Source of the DNA: CAVYXK01 sp963708245
GTDB taxonomy: Bacteria > Pseudomonadota > Alphaproteobacteria > Acetobacterales > Acetobacteraceae
Assembly: GCA_963708245.1 (NCBI GenBank)
Contig: OY970201.1
Span: 7,812,001-7,876,000, forward strand
Reading direction: 5' to 3'
DNA: 64,000 bases
Shown here piece after piece: positions 61,448 to 64,000 of this stretch. Each line of letters opens with the position of its first letter. Position 1 is the first letter of the stretch. The position numbers and the translations under genes are program-made. The notes under the pieces were generated by a model. It had not been told where the DNA came from. It ran no database searches and saw only the letters and a list, made by a program, of their open reading frames with translations.

Positions 61448-62994
61448 TCCTACTGAGTCGCAAACCGGACGGGCTGACGGCCTGATTTAGCCCTTGCTGC
61501 GACGCGGTCGCGCTATGGTACGGGTGAAGATTCGAACCGCTCGGGGAGGGCGGCATGGATCTTCGCGATCGGTCTGGCACGGAAGCCCGGTTCAGAGCCT
61601 ACGCGGCGGATTTGGCCTCGGTGCTCGGCCATGCCGACCGGGTCGCACCGTTTCAAGACTACTGCATCGGCTTGATCTCGACCGAGGGCCGCAAGAGCGT
61701 CGAACCGCTGGCGGCGGTGACCGCACCAGAGCGGACCGCGGCCCAGCACCAGTCGCTGCTGCATCTGGTGGCGCAAGCCCCATGGTCGGACCAGGCGATG
61801 CTGACCCGGGTGCGCGAGTTGGTGCTGCCATCCATCACCGGCGATGAGCCGATCCAGGCCTGGATCATCGACGACACGGCGTTCCCCAAGAAGGGCCACC
61901 ACTCGGTCGGCGTGGCGCGGCAATACTGCGGGCAGCTTGGCAAGCAGGAGAACTGCCAGGTGGCGGTGAGCCTCTCGGTGGCCACCCACCAGGCCAGCCT
62001 GCCGGTCGCCTATCGATTGTATCTGCCGCAGGACTGGGCTGACGACCCGGTGCGGCGGATCACCGCGGGCGTGCCGGCGGAGGTTACGTTCCAGACCAAG
62101 CCGGAGATCGCGCTGCGGCAAATGCGCCAAGCCCACGCTGATGGCCTGCCGGCGGCAGTGGCGCTGATGGACCCAGCCTATGGCAACAACGCTACGCTGC
62201 GTGGCGGGATCAGCGAACTCGGACAGCCCTACGTGGCCGGCATCCTACCCACCACAGCAGTCTGGCGGCCGGGCGAGGCAGCAGTGCCAGCCCCGGCATG
62301 GTCGGGCCGCGGCCGGCCGCCCAAACGGCCGCGCCGTGATGATGCGCATCAGCCGGTCTCGGCCAAGCAGCTGGCGATCGAGCTGGCCGCCGACGCCTGG
62401 CAGCCGATCACCTGGCGAGAGGGCAGCAACACGGCACTGAGCTCACGCTTTGCCCGCCTGCGGGTGCGTCCGGCACACGATGATACCAAACGCAACGAAC
62501 CTGCGGCGGAAGAGTGGCTGCTGATCGAGTGGCCAGAGGGCGCGAGCGAACCGGACCATTACTGGCTTTCCACGCTGCCGTCGGACATCACGTTCGAGCG
62601 GATGGTGGATCTCACCAAGCTGCGCTGGCGGATCGAACGCGACTATCTGGATCTGAAGCAGGAGGTCGGGCTCGGCCATTACGAAGGCCGCGGCTGGCGG
62701 GGCTTTCACCATCACGCAAGCCTATGCATTGCGGCCTACGGATTCCTGGTCTCCGAGAAGGCGACGATTCCCCCCTCAGGACTTGCCCGCGCCTGGCGCG
62801 GCCAGCGACCTGCCGTTCCCGCAGGTTACCGACCCAGAGGAGCTGCCGCTGCGTTCGCAGCGTCATGTGCCGAACTCGATTGCGACGCTGCGCATCCGTC
62901 TCGCACGTACCTTCGTCCATGCACTGCCGCGATGTCCCTGCTGCGGGCATAGGCGCCAGCCCTTAAGCGCGGCATGATGAGTGACGCAGTAGGA
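61448..62994 (+). mobile_element. IS701 family element
   Basis: The ends tcctactgagtcgc (61448-61461) and gtgacgcagtagga (62981-62994) pair at 12 of 14 positions. Both are flanked by CTAA (61444-61447 and 62995-62998), matching the 4-bp YTAR-type target duplication I recall for IS701. The 1.55-kb element contains one transposase gene, which is frameshifted near its end. Confidence 0.82.
61555..62977 (+). pseudogene. IS701 family transposase with a frameshift near the C-terminus
   Basis: The main frame (start ATG 61555, MDLRDRSGTEARFRAYAADL) has the DDE residues in IIDDTAFPKKGHHSVGVARQ (first D), ALMDPAYGNNATLR (second) and LRWRIERDYLDLKQEVGLGH (E). After SEKATIPP (about 62780) the main frame gives unrelated sequence to a stop at 62952, while the +1 frame gives the expected family tail (HVPNSIATLRIRLA, LPRCPCC) to a stop at 62977. 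A six-C run lies at the shift point (62770-62775). The last about 60 residues are therefore out of frame; an indel in the C run is the simplest explanation. Confidence 0.8.
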
Positions 62995-63232
62995 CTAAGA
63001 GCCTGTCTCTGAACGATACCGGAACGGAGTAGCTCAGCCGACAGCCGCTTTGGGTGGAGAGCGGCCATTCATTCGCCCCGGTCTGAATGGCGAGGTCGTG
63101 CCAGTTCCGGACGTCTATTATTTCAGCTGTAGGAGCCCGCTTGTGGCTCCCGGGAAACGCCGCCGTGTGCTATCGTCTGCGCCATTCCAGAGTTCATCTG
63201 GGAATGTCAGTTCACACAGCTGGGAGAACATC

Positions 63233-63721
63233 ATGCCCATTCGCGCGCCCAAATCGATTGCATATGCTATCGCACTCGCCGCAGGCGTAGCGATCTTCGC
63301 GACCACCGTACCGGCGCAGATGGCCCACCAAGGCACCGCCGACGACGCCAGGGCCATGCTTGAAAAGACGGTTGCCGCACTCAAGGCCGATAAGGCCAAG
63401 ACGCTCGACGAGATCAACAAGGGGGAAAATGGCTTCATCCAGGGCGACATCTATCCGTTCTGCTTCAATCTGAGCGACGGGCTCCTCATCGCGGTCGCCA
63501 ATCCCAACGTTAAGGGGTTGCTCGGCAAGGATGTGAGGACATTTAGGGACCCTACGGGCGACGTGTATGGCCCAAGGCTCTATGACGCGGCAAAAGAGGG
63601 CCAGGTCAATGAGGTCAGCTACCAGTCTCCCAAGCCTGGCCCTGACAAGACGTGGGTGCCGAAGGTGAGCTTGGTTACCGCGGTAGTCGGCCTGGGATGC
63701 GGCGTCGGCTATTACAAATAA
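63233..63721 (+). CDS. Secreted single-Cache-domain protein
   Basis: The 162-residue protein starts at ATG 63233 (tgggagaacatc leader) with a signal peptide (YAIALAAGVAIFATTVPAQM). The rest is a dCache/sCache_2-like ligand-binding domain: ARAMLEKTVAALKADKAKTL, FIQGDIYPFCFNLSDGLLIA, NPNVKGLLGKDVRTFRDPTG, GQVNEVSYQSPKPG. Cache domains usually sit outside the membrane in chemoreceptors and kinases; here the domain stands alone, so it may be a soluble binding protein for a small ligand. No signal-transduction gene is next to it. Confidence 0.82.
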   Translation: MPIRAPKSIAYAIALAAGVAIFATTVPAQMAHQGTADDARAMLEKTVAALKADKAKTLDEINKGENGFIQGDIYPFCFNLSDGLLIAVANPNVKGLLGKDVRTFRDPTGDVYGPRLYDAAKEGQVNEVSYQSPKPGPDKTWVPKVSLVTAVVGLGCGVGYYK

Positions 63722-63743
63722 AGCGCGGGGCGCAATCCAACAT

Positions 63744-63800
63744 CGGTTTGTCGGATCGGCAAGGCTGGCCCCGGATGGCACGCGCTGCATCCGACAACCG
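63744..63800 (+). terminator. Inverted repeat after the Cache-domain gene
   Basis: cggtttgtcggat (63744-63756) pairs with atccgacaaccg (63789-63800) apart from one bulged base, with a 32-bp spacer. It lies 22 bp after the stop codon and may end the transcript. Confidence 0.35.
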
Positions 63801-63909
63801 TTTGCGCTTGGCCTAAAAATCGTTGTCGTACTCAGTCGCATCCACGCCATGTCTCCTACGGGTCAGGTCACGCCGTTCGGCAATCGCTCGGTGAATGTCC
63901 GCTCAGGGT

Positions 63910-64000
63910 GTGCGCCGTGAAAGGCGGCGCTTTCCAGTGGGTGCAAGTCCCACCCGGCAACGCTCCAGCCGGAAGCAACCGGAGCAGTCATGGAGGTGAC
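63910..64000 (+). ncRNA. Group II intron, 5' end (partial, continues beyond window)
   Basis: The last 91 bp begin with a GTGCG-type 5' boundary (gtgcgccgtgaaaggcggcg) and contain gggtgcaagtcccacccggc and gccggaagcaaccgg, which look like the first stems of domain I of bacterial group II introns that carry an LtrA-like maturase. The intron-encoded protein and 3' end would lie beyond the window. Confidence 0.6.

Noticed and set aside
61528..61545. gattcgaaccgctcg as a tRNA T-arm
   Set aside because: No acceptor, D or anticodon stems can be folded around it; it is the leader of the IS701 transposase.

Overview
The window is GC-rich DNA from an alphaproteobacterium. A Rhodospirillales/Acetobacteraceae-type genome is my best guess, based on overall gene content: Bpt-type aminoacyl-tRNA-protein transferase, PhaB, PEP-CTERM protein, many ABC and MFS transporters and several IS families. 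I could not confirm taxonomy. No rRNA, tRNA, CRISPR array or prophage was recognised.

Layout. Bases 1-6.3 kb hold an old tandem duplication of a DUF1989 / NIPSNAP / SDR segment. The second copy is split by a foreign-looking cassette (about 1.6-5.2 kb) carrying an unknown small protein and a PI3/4-kinase-like protein whose reading frame is broken at a run of seven C's. From 6.4 to 19.5 kb there are mostly single metabolic genes: acyl-CoA ligase, cytochrome b561, M20 amidohydrolase with a divergent AraC regulator, an orphan RHH antitoxin, two MFS transporters, a GFA protein, GST, Bpt and a penicillin-acylase-type Ntn hydrolase. A 1.2-kb gene-poor stretch with an EAL-domain remnant precedes a PEP-CTERM protein with its terminator.

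Bases 23.7-36.1 kb look like one catabolic island for quaternary amines or choline-O-sulfate: choline-sulfatase, FAD oxidoreductase, a Rieske oxygenase with the bridging Glu typical of betaine/carnitine demethylases, an acid-sugar-dehydratase-like enolase, a complete Dpp/Opp-type ABC importer with a double ATPase, and a choline-dehydrogenase-like GMC enzyme. Bases 38.1-45.8 kb form a five-gene minus-strand operon: MFS transporter, fumarase/ASL-superfamily lyase, MaoC/HTD2-like hydratase, and both subunits of an ATP-citrate-lyase-like enzyme. This reads as a transport, lyase, hydratase, CoA-ligase/lyase pathway for an unidentified acid.

From 46 kb onward there is a UgpB-like binding protein, two membrane or secreted proteins, then an IS hotspot (IS5/IS427-type and IS66-type elements back to back), a class III aminotransferase, apt, a TctC-like protein, phaB, and a complete sugar/glycerol-phosphate-type ABC importer (ATPase, binding protein, two permeases) with two trailing genes. 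An IS701 element with a frameshifted transposase, a secreted Cache-domain protein and what looks like the 5' end of a group II intron close the window.

The best candidates for undescribed biology are the kinase cassette with its C7 slippery run and the ATP-citrate-lyase-like operon. All functional statements rest on motif recognition by eye; no database search was run.
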